NCBI RefSeq assembly: GCF_001439845.1
Contig: NZ_JYLO01000005.1
Coordinates: forward strand, 310,001-374,000
Reading direction: 5' to 3'
DNA: 64,000 bases
DNA from: Pseudomonas lactis
GTDB taxonomy: Bacteria > Pseudomonadota > Gammaproteobacteria > Pseudomonadales > Pseudomonadaceae
Shown: piece by piece, positions 28,363 to 38,365 of the stretch
Layout of the letters: the number at the start of each line of letters is the position of its first letter
How positions within the stretch are numbered: the stretch's first letter is position 1
Program-made: the position numbers and the translations under genes
Notes under the pieces: model-generated
Seen by the model: the letters and a program-made list of their open reading frames with translations, nothing else
Database searches by the model: none
Told to the model about the DNA's origin: nothing

Positions 28363-30801
28363 TTAGAATTTGTAGTTCACGCTGGCTACTACGTTACGTT
28401 GGTCGCCGTAGTAGCAGTAGAAACCATCGCAGGTGGGCAGGTAGTCCTTGTTGAAGATGTTCTTGGCGTCGACGGCCACCGTTACGCCCTTCATGGCATT
28501 GCTTACACGGCCAAGATCGTAATGCACCGAGGCGTCGTAGACGGTGTAGGACCCTACGTGGCCGAGTTCGGTGTTGGCAGCGTTGCCGTAAGTGTCACCG
28601 ACATACCGTACGCCCGCACCTACACCGAAACCGTCCAGCAGGCCGCTGCGCCAAGTGTAATCGGCCCATCCTGTGGCTTGATTGCGAGGCAACTGGTTCA
28701 GACGATTTCCTTTTTCAGCGGCTGCGCCTTGGGTGATTTCGCTATCGTTATAGGTGTAGGAACCCACCAGCTTTAGGCTTTCAGTAACGTCTGCGCTGGC
28801 TTCAAGTTCCAAGCCGCGAACCCGAACCTCGCCAACTTGGCGCGTGATGCTGCCTTCTGTAACCGAGGTGTTCTGCTGAGTCAGGTCGAACACCGCTGCG
28901 GTAAACAAGGCTTTGGTGCCAGGTGGCTGGTATTTGACACCGACTTCGTATTGCTTGCCCTCAGTTGGTTTGAAAGCCCCCGTGCTGGCTACTTGAGTGC
29001 CTGAACCCGCCTGGAATGACTCGGCGTAAGACAGGTACGGAGTAATGCCGTTGTCGAAGACATAGCTCAGCGCGGCGTTACCGCTGAAATGCTTGTCACG
29101 TTGAGTATTGGTGGCGTCGTTCAAGTTGTGGAAGGTGGTGCCTGTGTGTACCCAGTCTTCGCGTCCGCCGAGGGTCAAGCGCCAGTTATCGAGGGCCATC
29201 TGGTCTTGAACATACAGACCGGTCTGCTGGGTTTTTTGGTTGTAGTCATACATGGTGAAGTACTGAACCTTGGAAAAGTCCTGTCCGTACACCGGTCGAT
29301 TGAAGTTAATAGTGGGTACACCGCCTGAACCCCATAGCCAGCGTGCATTGCTGTCGGAGCGCTGGTGGTCGAGACCAAGCAACAGGGTATGACTTACAGG
29401 ACCGGTCTGGAAGTTAGCTTGAAAATTGTTATCGACTGCGAACTGGCCGATGTCCTCATCGACCTTGCCGGCGGAGCGACTTACGTTGCCGTCGGCATCA
29501 ACTGCGGCTTCCGGGCCATTCGGGAAAAACGCTCCCCCGGCGGTAAGGCCCTGGAACGACAAGTCGTTCTTGGTATATCGCAGGTTCTGACGGAACTGCC
29601 AAATGTCGTTCAAGCGCGTTTCAAACGCGTAGCCCAGTGCGTAGTAAGTGCGGTCATAGAACTCCCAGTCTGGATCGCCCAGGTTCTTATGATGGGAAAT
29701 CTTGCCGGCTGGCGAGCTCAATTTGGTGCCTTGCAGCGGCAGGAACTGACCGGTGATACCGGTATCGTCGCGAGTGAATTGGGTGAGCAAGGTCAGCTTG
29801 GTGTCGTCGTTGATATTCCATGTGAGACTGGGGGCAACGTTGTATCGCTTGTCCGGGATGTGGTCTACCGCCGTATTGCTGTCGCGCACGACGCCACTGA
29901 TTCGGTAAAGGAACTGGCCTTCGTCGTCGATTTTGCCGGTGCTATCGAAGTTGATCTGCTTGTGGTTGTTGCTGCCTGCCTGCACTTCAATTTCGTTTGA
30001 GCTTTCGGCCTCGGGGCGACGGCTAACCATATCCAGCAAGCCGCCGGGTGGGGTTTGCCCGTAAACCGACGAAGCGGGGCCTCGCAGCACGGCGATGCGT
30101 TCCAGATTCCAAGTATCGATTTTCGGCGTGGCGTAGTTACCCTTGGGCAAAGGCAGACCATCGAGGAATTGGGTCGGGACAAAACCGCGAATCAGTAACC
30201 AATCACTGCGCGAGTCGGAGCCATAGCCACTGCTCTGCACGCCGGCCGTGTAGCGCAGGGCGTCATTAAGGTTGAGAACGGAGCGGTCTTCCATTTGCTG
30301 GCGAGTAATGACCGTGACGGAACGGGGCAGTTCGGCGATAGGAGTATCAGTCTTTGTGCCCGCCGCTGTGCGAGTAGCGACATAGCCATCCACCGGCCCC
30401 CAGGCACTTTCATAGTTGCCCTGGGCAATGATGCTGGTCTCGGGCAACGCCACAACCCCTTGCGGAATCGCGGCCAAGGTAAAAGTCCCCGCCGTACTCT
30501 GCTCCAACTGCAACCCCGTCCCCCGCAGCGCCTCACGCAACGCGCCCTGCGCATCGAACTGGCCTTTGACCGGCGCCGAGGTCTTGCCGGCGGCGAGTGC
30601 GGGGTTGAGGGTCAGCGCCAGGCCGGCCTGGCTGGCGATCTGGTTCAGGGTGGTGGCCAGGGGCGCAGCCGGCAGGTTGTAGGCGCGCACGCTCAAGGCT
30701 TGTTCTGCGGCATACAGCGTAGTGCTCGCCAGCGGGGCGCTGAGGGCGATCGCCACGGCTAACAGGCTGGGGCGCAACAAGGTGTCTAGCGTGCGGGACA
30801 T
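28363..30801 (-). CDS. fiuA: TonB-dependent hydroxamate siderophore receptor (FiuA-like)
   Basis: An 812-residue outer membrane receptor. It has a signal peptide (cleaved near LYAAE), an STN signalling domain (about 35-115) that contacts FiuR, a plug domain (LPRSVTVITRQQMEDRSV near 158) and a 22-strand barrel ending in the C-terminal Phe of VASVNYKF. The STN domain plus adjacent fiuR-fiuI shows it controls its own synthesis by cell-surface signalling. P. aeruginosa FiuA takes up ferrichrome; that substrate is inferred from gene order and length. Confidence 0.88.
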   Translation of the reverse strand: MSRTLDTLLRPSLLAVAIALSAPLASTTLYAAEQALSVRAYNLPAAPLATTLNQIASQAGLALTLNPALAAGKTSAPVKGQFDAQGALREALRGTGLQLEQSTAGTFTLAAIPQGVVALPETSIIAQGNYESAWGPVDGYVATRTAAGTKTDTPIAELPRSVTVITRQQMEDRSVLNLNDALRYTAGVQSSGYGSDSRSDWLLIRGFVPTQFLDGLPLPKGNYATPKIDTWNLERIAVLRGPASSVYGQTPPGGLLDMVSRRPEAESSNEIEVQAGSNNHKQINFDSTGKIDDEGQFLYRISGVVRDSNTAVDHIPDKRYNVAPSLTWNINDDTKLTLLTQFTRDDTGITGQFLPLQGTKLSSPAGKISHHKNLGDPDWEFYDRTYYALGYAFETRLNDIWQFRQNLRYTKNDLSFQGLTAGGAFFPNGPEAAVDADGNVSRSAGKVDEDIGQFAVDNNFQANFQTGPVSHTLLLGLDHQRSDSNARWLWGSGGVPTINFNRPVYGQDFSKVQYFTMYDYNQKTQQTGLYVQDQMALDNWRLTLGGREDWVHTGTTFHNLNDATNTQRDKHFSGNAALSYVFDNGITPYLSYAESFQAGSGTQVASTGAFKPTEGKQYEVGVKYQPPGTKALFTAAVFDLTQQNTSVTEGSITRQVGEVRVRGLELEASADVTESLKLVGSYTYNDSEITQGAAAEKGNRLNQLPRNQATGWADYTWRSGLLDGFGVGAGVRYVGDTYGNAANTELGHVGSYTVYDASVHYDLGRVSNAMKGVTVAVDAKNIFNKDYLPTCDGFYCYYGDQRNVVASVNYKF

Positions 30802-30911
30802 ACGGGCGGCTCCTGAATGGAAATATTTCTCAATTGCCTAGGTGCCGAGCGAGAATCGAAAAGTGATAGGGCTGGGTGAAAATATTTTTCGCAGGTGTGC
30901 TTGATGGCCTC

Positions 30912-30983
30912 ATCGCAGGCAAGTCAGCTCTCACAGTTGATGGTGTTCGCAATTCAAAATGTGGGAGCTGGCTTGCCTGCGAT
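30912..30983. repeat. REPIN, family C
   Basis: Inverted arms ATCGCAGGCAAGTCAGCTCT (slightly diverged) and GTGGGAGCTGGCTTGCCTGC flank about 25 bases between fiuA and fiuR. Confidence 0.85.
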
Positions 30984-31008
30984 AGCAATCGCCCAGGCAC
31001 TGCAGGAC

Positions 31009-31977
31009 CTAAGGCTTACCCTGGACGGTCACCCACCACGGCGTGTGCTGCTCGATCTGCACCGGCAAGGTCGGCAACAGCGCATTCAATGCCAACGTGG
31101 TGTCGTGCAGCGGGAAACTGCCGGTGATGCGCAGATCGGCCACGGACTTATCCACACCCAGGTAGCCGGTGCGATAGCGCGCCAATTCCTCGATCACATC
31201 CCCCAGCCGGGCGTTGTCGACCACCAGCATGCCGCGGGTCCAGGCATCGGTTGCCGGGGTGACGGCCAGCAGCGGGCCAAGGCCGTCGCTGCGCATCAGC
31301 ACCTGCTGGCCCGCCTTGAACACCTGTTCCTGGTGCAACGCCTCGGGCTGGGCGGCCACGGCTGACTGCAAAACACTCAAGCGCGTCGCGTCGTCTTCGC
31401 GCTTGACGATAAACCGGGTACCCAGCGCCCGCAGACTGCCGTCGCGGGTTTGCACGTAGAACGGGCGCGAATCGTCGTGGCCGGTCTCGACGAGAATTTC
31501 GCCTGCCTGCAACACGATCAAGCGGCGTGTTTCGTCGAAGCGCACATCAATGGCGCTGTGGGTGTTGAGGTTTATTCGCGTGCCGTCCGCCAGCTTCAGC
31601 GTGCGCTGTTCACCGGTAGCAGTGCGCTGGTCGGCCAGCCAATAGTGGATAGGTACGTAACGCTCACCGGCAAACAGCGCCAGGCCGCACACCAGCACGA
31701 TACTGGCCAGGCCCCGGCCCAGTTTGCGCACGCGCTGGCGAATGCCGTGGCGCGATTGCAGCAGCGCCGCCCGGGCCGGGCCTGAGGCCACGCTGAAACG
31801 CTGGTCGAGCATGCCCAACTGGCGCCAGGCGCGCGCATGTTCCTCATCGCTGGCCAGCCACTTGCTGAACTCTTCCCGTTCCACCGCGCTGCCGTCGCCC
31901 GAGTCGAGGGACAGTTGCCAGGCAATCGCGGCATCCAGCACGCGCGACGACACCGGTTTGGAGCCGATGGCGGTCAC
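31009..31977 (-). CDS. fiuR: FecR-type anti-sigma/transducer protein
   Basis: Inner membrane regulator that relays siderophore binding at FiuA to the sigma factor FiuI. The 322-residue protein has an N-terminal FecR/DUF4880-like cytoplasmic part (WLASDEEHARAWRQL near 40), a membrane segment (LASIVLVCGLALFAG, about 90) and a periplasmic FecR domain (GTRFIVKRE), ending in a DUF4974/STN-like part. The GTG at 31977 forms a GTGA overlap with the fiuI stop, so I prefer it to an ATG ten codons upstream. Confidence 0.88.
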   Translation of the reverse strand: MTAIGSKPVSSRVLDAAIAWQLSLDSGDGSAVEREEFSKWLASDEEHARAWRQLGMLDQRFSVASGPARAALLQSRHGIRQRVRKLGRGLASIVLVCGLALFAGERYVPIHYWLADQRTATGEQRTLKLADGTRINLNTHSAIDVRFDETRRLIVLQAGEILVETGHDDSRPFYVQTRDGSLRALGTRFIVKREDDATRLSVLQSAVAAQPEALHQEQVFKAGQQVLMRSDGLGPLLAVTPATDAWTRGMLVVDNARLGDVIEELARYRTGYLGVDKSVADLRITGSFPLHDTTLALNALLPTLPVQIEQHTPWWVTVQGKP

Positions 31978-32492
31978 GACGGCTCGCCATACAGTGCGAT
32001 GTAGCACTGGCGAATGCCCTGGGCCAGGTATTGGCGCACGCGGGGCACTGACACGCCCAGGCGCTGGGCGATTTCGGCGTGGCCCAGGCCGTCGAGGCGG
32101 TTATAGAGAAACGCGGCGCGGGCCTTGCTCGACAGTTTGCCGAGCAGGCGGTCGATGGCCTTGAGGTCTTCGAGGATCAGTTGCTGTGCTTCCGGCGAAG
32201 GCTGCTCGCTTTCCGGGATCAGCATCAATTCGGTGAGGTAGGCCTGCTCCAAAGCCGCACGACGGAAGTAGTCGAACAGCAAACCCTTGGCGATGGCCAC
32301 CAGGAACGCCCGCGGTTCGCGGGGCTCGCGCAACTCATCACGGCCCAGCAGGCGCATGAAGGTGTCCTGGCTCAGGTCTTCGGCACGACTCGGGCACGCC
32401 ACATTGCGTCGCAGCCAAGCCAACAGCCAGCCACGGTGGTCGCGATATAACGCACCAACAAGCTCACTGCGTGGGGTCTGGACCGACGACAA
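31974..32492 (-). CDS. fiuI: ECF sigma factor (FiuI/FecI type)
   Basis: A 172-residue extracytoplasmic-function sigma factor. Region 2 includes DLSQDTFMRLLG (about 39-50) and region 4 includes GLGHAEIAQRLGVSVPRVRQYLAQG (about 134-158, split for length). It should direct transcription of fiuA after release by FiuR. The best start is TTG at 32492, with GGTGAT just before it; no in-frame ATG is available nearby. A Fur-box-like site lies upstream. Confidence 0.9.
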   Translation of the reverse strand: MSSVQTPRSELVGALYRDHRGWLLAWLRRNVACPSRAEDLSQDTFMRLLGRDELREPREPRAFLVAIAKGLLFDYFRRAALEQAYLTELMLIPESEQPSPEAQQLILEDLKAIDRLLGKLSSKARAAFLYNRLDGLGHAEIAQRLGVSVPRVRQYLAQGIRQCYIALYGEPS

Positions 32493-32520
32493 GGCATCAC
32501 CGAATAAACAAGAGGTTTAA

Positions 32521-32539
32521 ACTAACGAGAATTATTCGC
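32521..32539 (-). promoter_or_regulatory. Fur-box-like site upstream of fiuI
   Basis: ACTAACGAGAATTATTCGC matches the 19-base Fur consensus at 12 positions and is centred about 38 bases before the fiuI start. Iron repression through Fur is the rule for such sigma genes in Pseudomonas. Confidence 0.6.
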
Positions 32540-32592
32540 GATTGTCGCAGAGGCGTGGGGTGGGCGCAATTGGCGTCTGTCGGGAGATGAGA

Positions 32593-33300
32593 TTAAAACG
32601 ATGGCGCCTGTTTGCGCCGTTTCCATTGGGCCAAACGCGCTTGCAGCGCCTGGGGCGTGGCGATCTGTTGCTGCCGCGCACGGCTGAACAGGATCAGCAT
32701 CAGCTCCGCCGTCGCCAATGCATCGGCGCTGGCGTGATGGCGTTCTCCGGCCTGTAGCCTGAAGTGGTTGAGCCAATCATCCAGCCCGGCCTCGCGGATA
32801 TGCGCCTCTGGGCACAACAGCGGGGCCAGGTCTGCCACATCCAGGAATGGATGGGCCAGGCGATACCCCAGGCTGTCCTTGAGCGCCCGGCACAGCATGT
32901 GTTGATCAAACGGCGCATGAAAAGCTAGCAGAGGGCTGTCGCCCACGAACGCCATGAAATCCAGCAACGCTTCGGCCGGGTCACTGCCGGCGGCGATTGC
33001 ACTGGGCCCCAGCCCGTGGATCAGCACACTGGGGCTGAGCTTGGTGTCGGTGCGTTGCAGCGTGCGTTCGAACAGCTGGGAAAAATCCACCGCACCGTCT
33101 TCGATGACCACGGCGCCGATCGACAGCACCTGGTCGCGGTGAAGGTTCAGGCCGCTGGTTTCCAGGTCCACCACCACCCAGCGCTGGCTGCGCATTGGGC
33201 CGTTGCCCAGCTCGGCGGGCTTGGGTAACTGCTCCAGGCGCTGCTGTTGCGCAGCGTTGAGCCCAGGCTTTTTGGCGCGCAGCCAGCCAAACAAACTCAC
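32593..33300 (-). CDS. DEDDh 3'-5' exonuclease (DnaQ-like)
   Basis: A 235-residue exonuclease of the DNA polymerase III epsilon type. The ExoI motif is VVDLETSGL, ExoII lies in LAFHAPFDQHML and ExoIII in HHASADALATAEL, so all metal ligands are present. The start is a GTG at 33300 that forms a GTGA overlap with the upstream DUF294 gene; there is no strong ribosome site, suggesting translational coupling. Too short and too divergent to be the replicative proofreading subunit itself. Confidence 0.85.
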   Translation of the reverse strand: MSLFGWLRAKKPGLNAAQQQRLEQLPKPAELGNGPMRSQRWVVVDLETSGLNLHRDQVLSIGAVVIEDGAVDFSQLFERTLQRTDTKLSPSVLIHGLGPSAIAAGSDPAEALLDFMAFVGDSPLLAFHAPFDQHMLCRALKDSLGYRLAHPFLDVADLAPLLCPEAHIREAGLDDWLNHFRLQAGERHHASADALATAELMLILFSRARQQQIATPQALQARLAQWKRRKQAPSF

Positions 33301-35258
33301 AGCTGATACCGCAAGCTCAGGCTGCTTTGCAGGCGTTGGGCCTGGCGCAGGGACTCACGCAGGATGCGCCTGTCCAGGTGGTTGAGGCTGTCGGGGTCGA
33401 CGCGGTTGGAATAGGGCAGGTTCTCGCGGGTCTGCAATTGATGCTGCTGCATGCGGGTCTGCTGGATAAAGTGGTAGGCCTCTTCATAGGCGGCGCCATC
33501 CAGGGGCTCGATCACGGCCTTGTCCACCAATTGGCGCAGGCGTTCCAGGGTGTTGTTGGCGTGGATGCCATGGGCCAGGGCCAACAGGCGCGCGCCGTCT
33601 ACAAAGGGCGTGAGGCCCTGCACCTTGAGGTCGAGGGTGGCTTTTTCGCCATTTTTGCGGGTCAGCACGAACTCGCGGAAACGCCCCACCGGCGGGCGTC
33701 GTAGCAGTGCGTTCTCGGCCAACATACGTTGGAACAAGCGGTTATCCGCCACCTGATCGAGAATGCCCTGGCGCAGTTGCTCGCAACCGCGCTCGTCGCC
33801 CCACACCACGCGCAAGTCAAAATAGATGCTTGAGCCCAGCAGGTTTTCTGGCGTCGCCTCACGAATGAACGCGCCGAAGCGCCGCGCCCACTCCACGCGG
33901 GACAAGCACAGCTCGGGGTTGCCGGCCATGATATTGCCCTTGCACAGGCTGAAGCCGCACAGCGCCAGGCTTTGGTTGATGTGCTGCGCCAGAGGCAGCA
34001 AGCGGCCACGAAAGTCGGCGGCTTCGACGGCGTCCTTGGCCTCGAACAGGATGCCGTTGTCCTGGTCGGTGTACAGCGTTTGTTCGCGGCGGCCTTCGCT
34101 GCCAAAACACAGCCAACTGAAAGGCACGCCGGGGTCGCCTTTTTCCGCGAGGGTCAACTCGATCACCCGGCACACGGTGTGGTCGTTGAGCAGCGTGATG
34201 ATGTGGGTGATCTGGGTGGACGACGCGCCATGGGCGAGCATGCGCTCCACCAACTGGCCGATTTCACCGCGAATCGCCACCAGGTTTTCCACCCGGGGGG
34301 CGTTGCGGATGGTGCGGGCCAGGTGCACCAGGTCCACGCGCTGCAGGGAGAACAAGTCACGCTCGGAGACCACGCCACACAGGCGCTGGTCTTGCACCAG
34401 GCACACATGGGCGATATGCCGCTCGGTCATGGCGATAGCTGCGTCGAATGCGCTGTGCTCCGGGCTCAAGTAAAACGGTGCCTGGGTCATGTGCCCGGCA
34501 ATGCTCTGGCTGAAGTCGCTGGTGCCATCGGCGACCACCTGGCGCAGATCGCGCAGGGTGAAGATGCCCAGGGGCGCCTTGTGTTCGTTGACGATCACAA
34601 TGCTGCCGACCTGCTGTTCGTGCATCAAAGTCACCGCTTCGCGCAACGGCGTGTGCGGGCTGCAGGTGACCGGGTGGCGCATGGCCAATTCACCCAGGCG
34701 GGTATTCAAGGAGTATTGGGTGCCGAGGGTTTCCACGGCTTTTTGCTGTACCTGCTGGTTGACCTGGTCGAGCAGGCTGCTGACCCCGCGCAAGGCGAAA
34801 TCACGAAACGGGCTGGACAGCGCGAACAGCTTGATAAAGGCCGGCTTGTTCAGTTGCAGGCAAAAGGTGTCTTCAGCGGCTTTGTGTTCTGTGCGGGTCG
34901 CGCGTTCACCCAGCAAGGCGGCGAGGGGGAAGCATTCGCCGGTGGCGATTTCAAAGGTGGTGTCCGCCGAGTCTGGGCGCTCGCCCACGACCCGCCCCTG
35001 TTTGACGATATAAAAATGCTCGACCGGGCCGCCCGACGGTTTGAGGATGCTGTCGCCAGGGCCGTAGAAACGCAGCTGGCACTGTTCCACCAGGAAGGCC
35101 AGGTGCGCCTGTTCCATCTGGTTGAACGGCGGGAAGCGTTGCAGGAATTGCAGGGTGCCGTGGATGTTCTGCAACACCGCGGTTTTACCCGCCTGTGCGA
35201 ATGCATCAGCTTTACTCATAACAGTGACCGCAGTGTTTTTGTCGTTATCGTGCTGCAT
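33297..35258 (-). CDS. cNMP-binding/CBS/DUF294 nucleotidyltransferase-like signalling protein
   Basis: A 653-residue cytoplasmic protein with, in order, a cyclic-nucleotide-binding fold (about 40-150, with FYGPGDSILKPSG), a pair of CBS domains (about 165-290), a DUF294 nucleotidyltransferase-like domain with CFGSEGRREQTLYTDQDNG near 390, and a DUF294 C-terminal domain. The G-S...D-x-D pattern is like GlnD-type transferases. The ATG at 35258 has CAGGAG upstream. It overlaps a DnaQ-like exonuclease gene. Its ligand and target are not known to me. Confidence 0.88.
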   Translation of the reverse strand: MQHDNDKNTAVTVMSKADAFAQAGKTAVLQNIHGTLQFLQRFPPFNQMEQAHLAFLVEQCQLRFYGPGDSILKPSGGPVEHFYIVKQGRVVGERPDSADTTFEIATGECFPLAALLGERATRTEHKAAEDTFCLQLNKPAFIKLFALSSPFRDFALRGVSSLLDQVNQQVQQKAVETLGTQYSLNTRLGELAMRHPVTCSPHTPLREAVTLMHEQQVGSIVIVNEHKAPLGIFTLRDLRQVVADGTSDFSQSIAGHMTQAPFYLSPEHSAFDAAIAMTERHIAHVCLVQDQRLCGVVSERDLFSLQRVDLVHLARTIRNAPRVENLVAIRGEIGQLVERMLAHGASSTQITHIITLLNDHTVCRVIELTLAEKGDPGVPFSWLCFGSEGRREQTLYTDQDNGILFEAKDAVEAADFRGRLLPLAQHINQSLALCGFSLCKGNIMAGNPELCLSRVEWARRFGAFIREATPENLLGSSIYFDLRVVWGDERGCEQLRQGILDQVADNRLFQRMLAENALLRRPPVGRFREFVLTRKNGEKATLDLKVQGLTPFVDGARLLALAHGIHANNTLERLRQLVDKAVIEPLDGAAYEEAYHFIQQTRMQQHQLQTRENLPYSNRVDPDSLNHLDRRILRESLRQAQRLQSSLSLRYQL

Positions 35259-35444
35259 GGTCGACTCCTGCGCGGTGGGTGCCCATTGGACGTAAGTCTA
35301 GGTCGAGGAATACCGCGCAAAACTAGGGAAAAACCTTACATGACAATCGTCCAAAACCCGTAGAACGCCCACTAGGCAAACTTTCCGACGAAGTGCACAT
35401 TGATCGCCCTTCCGCAGATGTCTGACGAGTGTGCTGGGAGATTG

Positions 35445-35912
35445 ATGAGAACTGCTGAGAAACGTATGTCCGACCACGATATTTTGAGTGATGCCGAGCG
35501 CGAGGCGCTGAGCGCCGTGATGCTGGAGCCCGACTTACCCCCCCAACGCGTATTGATCGTGGACGACGACAAGGACGCGCGTGAACTGTTGGCGGAAATC
35601 CTTGGGCTCGACGGTATTCGCTGCATGACAGCCGAAAGTGGCGAGGCAGCGTGGGAGTTGTTGAAGACGCACAGTTCCATCGGTTTGTTGATCACCGACC
35701 TGCGCATGGCGCCCAGCAATGGCCTGGAATTGATCCGCCAGGTGCGTGAGTCCACCCGTGCGGCGTTGCCGATCATCATCATGTCGGGGGACGCGGAAGC
35801 GCCGGATGTGATTGATGCGATGCATTTGAGCGTGGTGGATTTCTTGCTCAAGCCGATTGATAGCGTGAAGTTGGCGAAGTTGGTGAAGCGGGAGTTGGGG
35901 ATGGTTGCCTGA
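35445..35912 (+). CDS. Stand-alone receiver-domain response regulator
   Basis: A protein of about 155 residues consisting of a roughly 35-residue N-terminal tail and one receiver domain (VLIVDDDKDAREL near 36; phospho-acceptor Asp85 in LITDLRM; Lys in DFLLKPID). No output domain. Two starts are plausible: ATG 35445 after GGGAG (spacing four) or ATG 35466 after GAGA. It is divergent from the DUF294 gene, with 186 bases between, so a functional link is possible but unproved. Confidence 0.82.
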   Translation: MRTAEKRMSDHDILSDAEREALSAVMLEPDLPPQRVLIVDDDKDARELLAEILGLDGIRCMTAESGEAAWELLKTHSSIGLLITDLRMAPSNGLELIRQVRESTRAALPIIIMSGDAEAPDVIDAMHLSVVDFLLKPIDSVKLAKLVKRELGMVA

Positions 35913-35937
35913 TTCTTGTGGTGAGTGTGATGGCCTC

Positions 35938-36021
35938 TTCGCGAGCAAGCCCGCTCCCACATTCGACCGCATTCTTACCCGACTGAATGCAGTCAAATGT
36001 GGGAGCGGGCTTGCTCGCGAA
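35938..36021. repeat. REPIN, family B
   Basis: TTCGCGAGCAAGCCCGCTCC arm and its complement, separated by about 36 bases whose ends also pair. Confidence 0.9.
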
Positions 36022-36048
36022 GGCGTCAGTACATTCGACCTAAGAACT

Positions 36049-36081
36049 AAAAAGCCCCGATCTTTCGATCAGGGCTTTTTT
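36049..36081. terminator. Rho-independent terminator, bidirectional
   Basis: AAAAAGCCCCGATC-TTTC-GATCAGGGCTTTTTT: an A-rich left flank, a stem with one mismatch and a T6 tail. It ends the receiver gene transcript and can act for glcB from the other side. Confidence 0.85.
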
Positions 36082-36086
36082 GCATC

Positions 36087-36185
36087 TGTAGGAGCGAGCT
36101 TGCTCGCGAAGAATGCACAGGCACCGCGTTTGTCCAAGGTGCCTGCGTTATCGTTAACGTTTTTCGCGAGCAAGCTCGCTCCTAC
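36087..36185. repeat. REPIN, family A
   Basis: Ends three bases before the glcB stop codon. It and the family B REPIN flank a terminator, making a 250-base block of secondary structure. Confidence 0.9.
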
Positions 36186-36187
36186 CA

Positions 36188-38365
36188 TTACAGGCCGTTC
36201 TTGGCCTTGAACTCCCGACGCCTGCGGTGCAACACCGGCTCGGTATAGCCATTAGGCTGCTTGGTCCCTTCAATCACCAACTCCACCGCTGCCTGGAACG
36301 CGATGTTGCTGTCGAAATCCGGAGCCAGTGGGCGGTACAACGCATCCCCGGCATTCTGACGGTCTACCACCGGCGCCATGCGCTTGAGGCTTTCCATCAC
36401 TTGGGCTTCGTTGACGATGCCGTGGCGCAGCCAGTTGGCGATGTGCTGGCTGGAAATACGCAGGGTGGCGCGGTCTTCCATCAGGCCGACATCGTTGATG
36501 TCCGGCACCTTGGAGCAGCCCACACCCTGGTCGATCCAGCGCACCACATAGCCAAGGATGCCCTGGGCGTTGTTGTCCAGTTCGTTGCGGATCTCTTCTT
36601 CGGACCAATCGGTGTTGCTGGCCAAAGGAATGGTGAGGATATCGTCCACCGAGGCGCGCTCGCGCTTGGCCAGTTCGGCCTGGCGGGCAAACACATCGAC
36701 CTTGTGATAGTGCAACGCATGCAAGGCCGCGGCGGTTGGCGAAGGTACCCAGGCGGTGTTGGCGCCGGCCAGTGGGTGAGCGATTTTCTGTTCGAGCATC
36801 GCTGCCATCAGGTCGGGCATGGCCCACATGCCCTTACCGATCTGTGCACGACCTTGCAGGCCAGTGCTCAGGCCGATATCGACGTTCCAGTTCTCATAGG
36901 CGCCGATCCATTTTTCTGCCTTCATGGCCGCCTTGCGCACCATCGCGCCGGCTTCCATGGAGGTGTGGATTTCATCGCCGGTGCGGTCGAGGAAACCGGT
37001 GTTGATAAACACCACACGCTCGCTGGCCGCCTTGATGCAGGCCTTGAGGTTGACCGTGGTGCGGCGCTCCTCGTCCATGATCCCGACCTTGAGGGTGTTG
37101 CGCGCCAGGTTCAGCACCTCTTCGATGCGACCGAACAGTTCGTTGGTGAACGCGGCTTCTTCCGGGCCGTGCATCTTCGGTTTCACAATGTACACAGAAC
37201 CGGTGCGGCTGTTCTTGCGGGTGTTGTTGCCGTTGAGGCTGTGGATCGCCGCCAGGCTGGTGATCAGGCCGTCGAGGATGCCTTCGGGCACTTCGTTGCC
37301 GTCTTTATCGAGGATCGCATCGATGGTCATCAAGTGGCCAACGTTGCGCACGAACAACAGCGAACGGCCGTGCAGGGTCACGTCGCTGCCATCCACGCCG
37401 GTGTAGACGCGGTCAGGGTTCATGGTGCGGGTGAAGGTCTGGCCACCCTTGGCCACTTCTTCGGCCAGGTCGCCCTTCATCAGGCCGAGCCAGTTGCGGT
37501 AGATCACCACTTTGTCATCGGCATCCACGGCGGCGACGGAGTCTTCGCAGTCCATGATGGTGGTCAGCGCGGCTTCCATCAGCACGTCTTTGACGCCGGC
37601 AGCGTCGGTCTGGCCGACTGGGGTGCTGGCGTCGATCTGGATTTCGAAGTGCAGGCCATTGTGCTTGAGCAAGATTGCAATCGGCTCGGCCGCAGGGCCC
37701 TGGAAACCGATCAACTGGGCATCGTCACGCAGGCCGCTGTTGCTGCCGCCTTTGAGGCTCACGATCAGCTTGCCATCGACGATCTTGTAGCCGGTGGAAT
37801 CGACGTGGCTGCCGGCGCTGAGCGGTGCGGCTTCGTCGAGGAAGGCGCGGGCGAAGGCAATGACCTTGTCCCCACGCACTTTGTTGTAGCCCTTGCCCTT
37901 CTCGGCGCCGTTGGCTTCGCTGATGGCGTCGGTGCCATACAGCGCGTCGTACAGCGAGCCCCAGCGCGCATTCGAGGCATTGAGGGCGAAACGGGCATTC
38001 ATCACCGGCACGACCAGCTGTGGGCCGGCCATGCGTGCGATCTCGTCATCGACGTTTTGGGTCGAGGCCTGGAAGTCTGCGGCTTCTGGCAGCAGGTAGC
38101 CGATGTCTTGCAGGAAGGCTTTGTAGGCCACCGGGTCATGGGCCTGGCCTGCGTGGGTCTGGTGCCAGGTATCGATCCGCGCCTGGAAGTCGTCGCGTTT
38201 GGCGAGTAGGGCTTTGTTCTTCGGGGCCAGGTCATGGATGACCTTGTCGGCACCGGCCCAGAACTGGTCGGCAGTGATGCCGGTACCGGGAATGGCTTCG
38301 TTGTTCACGAAGTCGAACAGGACTTTGGCGACCTGCAGGCCACCGACTTGAACGTGTTCAGTCAT
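36188..38365 (-). CDS. glcB: Malate synthase G
   Basis: Condenses glyoxylate with acetyl-CoA to malate in the glyoxylate bypass. The 725-residue length and the N-terminus [19 protein letters not shown] fit isoform G. Catalytic segments include [18 protein letters not shown] and [18 protein letters not shown]. The ATG at 38365 is preferred to one four codons upstream. Needed when the cell grows on acetate or fatty acids, in keeping with the acyl-CoA dehydrogenases further right. Confidence 0.96.
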   Translation of the reverse strand: MTEHVQVGGLQVAKVLFDFVNNEAIPGTGITADQFWAGADKVIHDLAPKNKALLAKRDDFQARIDTWHQTHAGQAHDPVAYKAFLQDIGYLLPEAADFQASTQNVDDEIARMAGPQLVVPVMNARFALNASNARWGSLYDALYGTDAISEANGAEKGKGYNKVRGDKVIAFARAFLDEAAPLSAGSHVDSTGYKIVDGKLIVSLKGGSNSGLRDDAQLIGFQGPAAEPIAILLKHNGLHFEIQIDASTPVGQTDAAGVKDVLMEAALTTIMDCEDSVAAVDADDKVVIYRNWLGLMKGDLAEEVAKGGQTFTRTMNPDRVYTGVDGSDVTLHGRSLLFVRNVGHLMTIDAILDKDGNEVPEGILDGLITSLAAIHSLNGNNTRKNSRTGSVYIVKPKMHGPEEAAFTNELFGRIEEVLNLARNTLKVGIMDEERRTTVNLKACIKAASERVVFINTGFLDRTGDEIHTSMEAGAMVRKAAMKAEKWIGAYENWNVDIGLSTGLQGRAQIGKGMWAMPDLMAAMLEQKIAHPLAGANTAWVPSPTAAALHALHYHKVDVFARQAELAKRERASVDDILTIPLASNTDWSEEEIRNELDNNAQGILGYVVRWIDQGVGCSKVPDINDVGLMEDRATLRISSQHIANWLRHGIVNEAQVMESLKRMAPVVDRQNAGDALYRPLAPDFDSNIAFQAAVELVIEGTKQPNGYTEPVLHRRRREFKAKNGL

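Noticed and set aside
33972..35363. Open frame of 463 codons antisense to the DUF294 gene
   Set aside because: It mirrors the codons of the real gene, with no ribosome site or recognisable domain.
36227..38209. Open reading frame of 660 codons antisense to glcB
   Set aside because: Same kind of shadow frame; no motif, and malate synthase G is intact on the minus strand.
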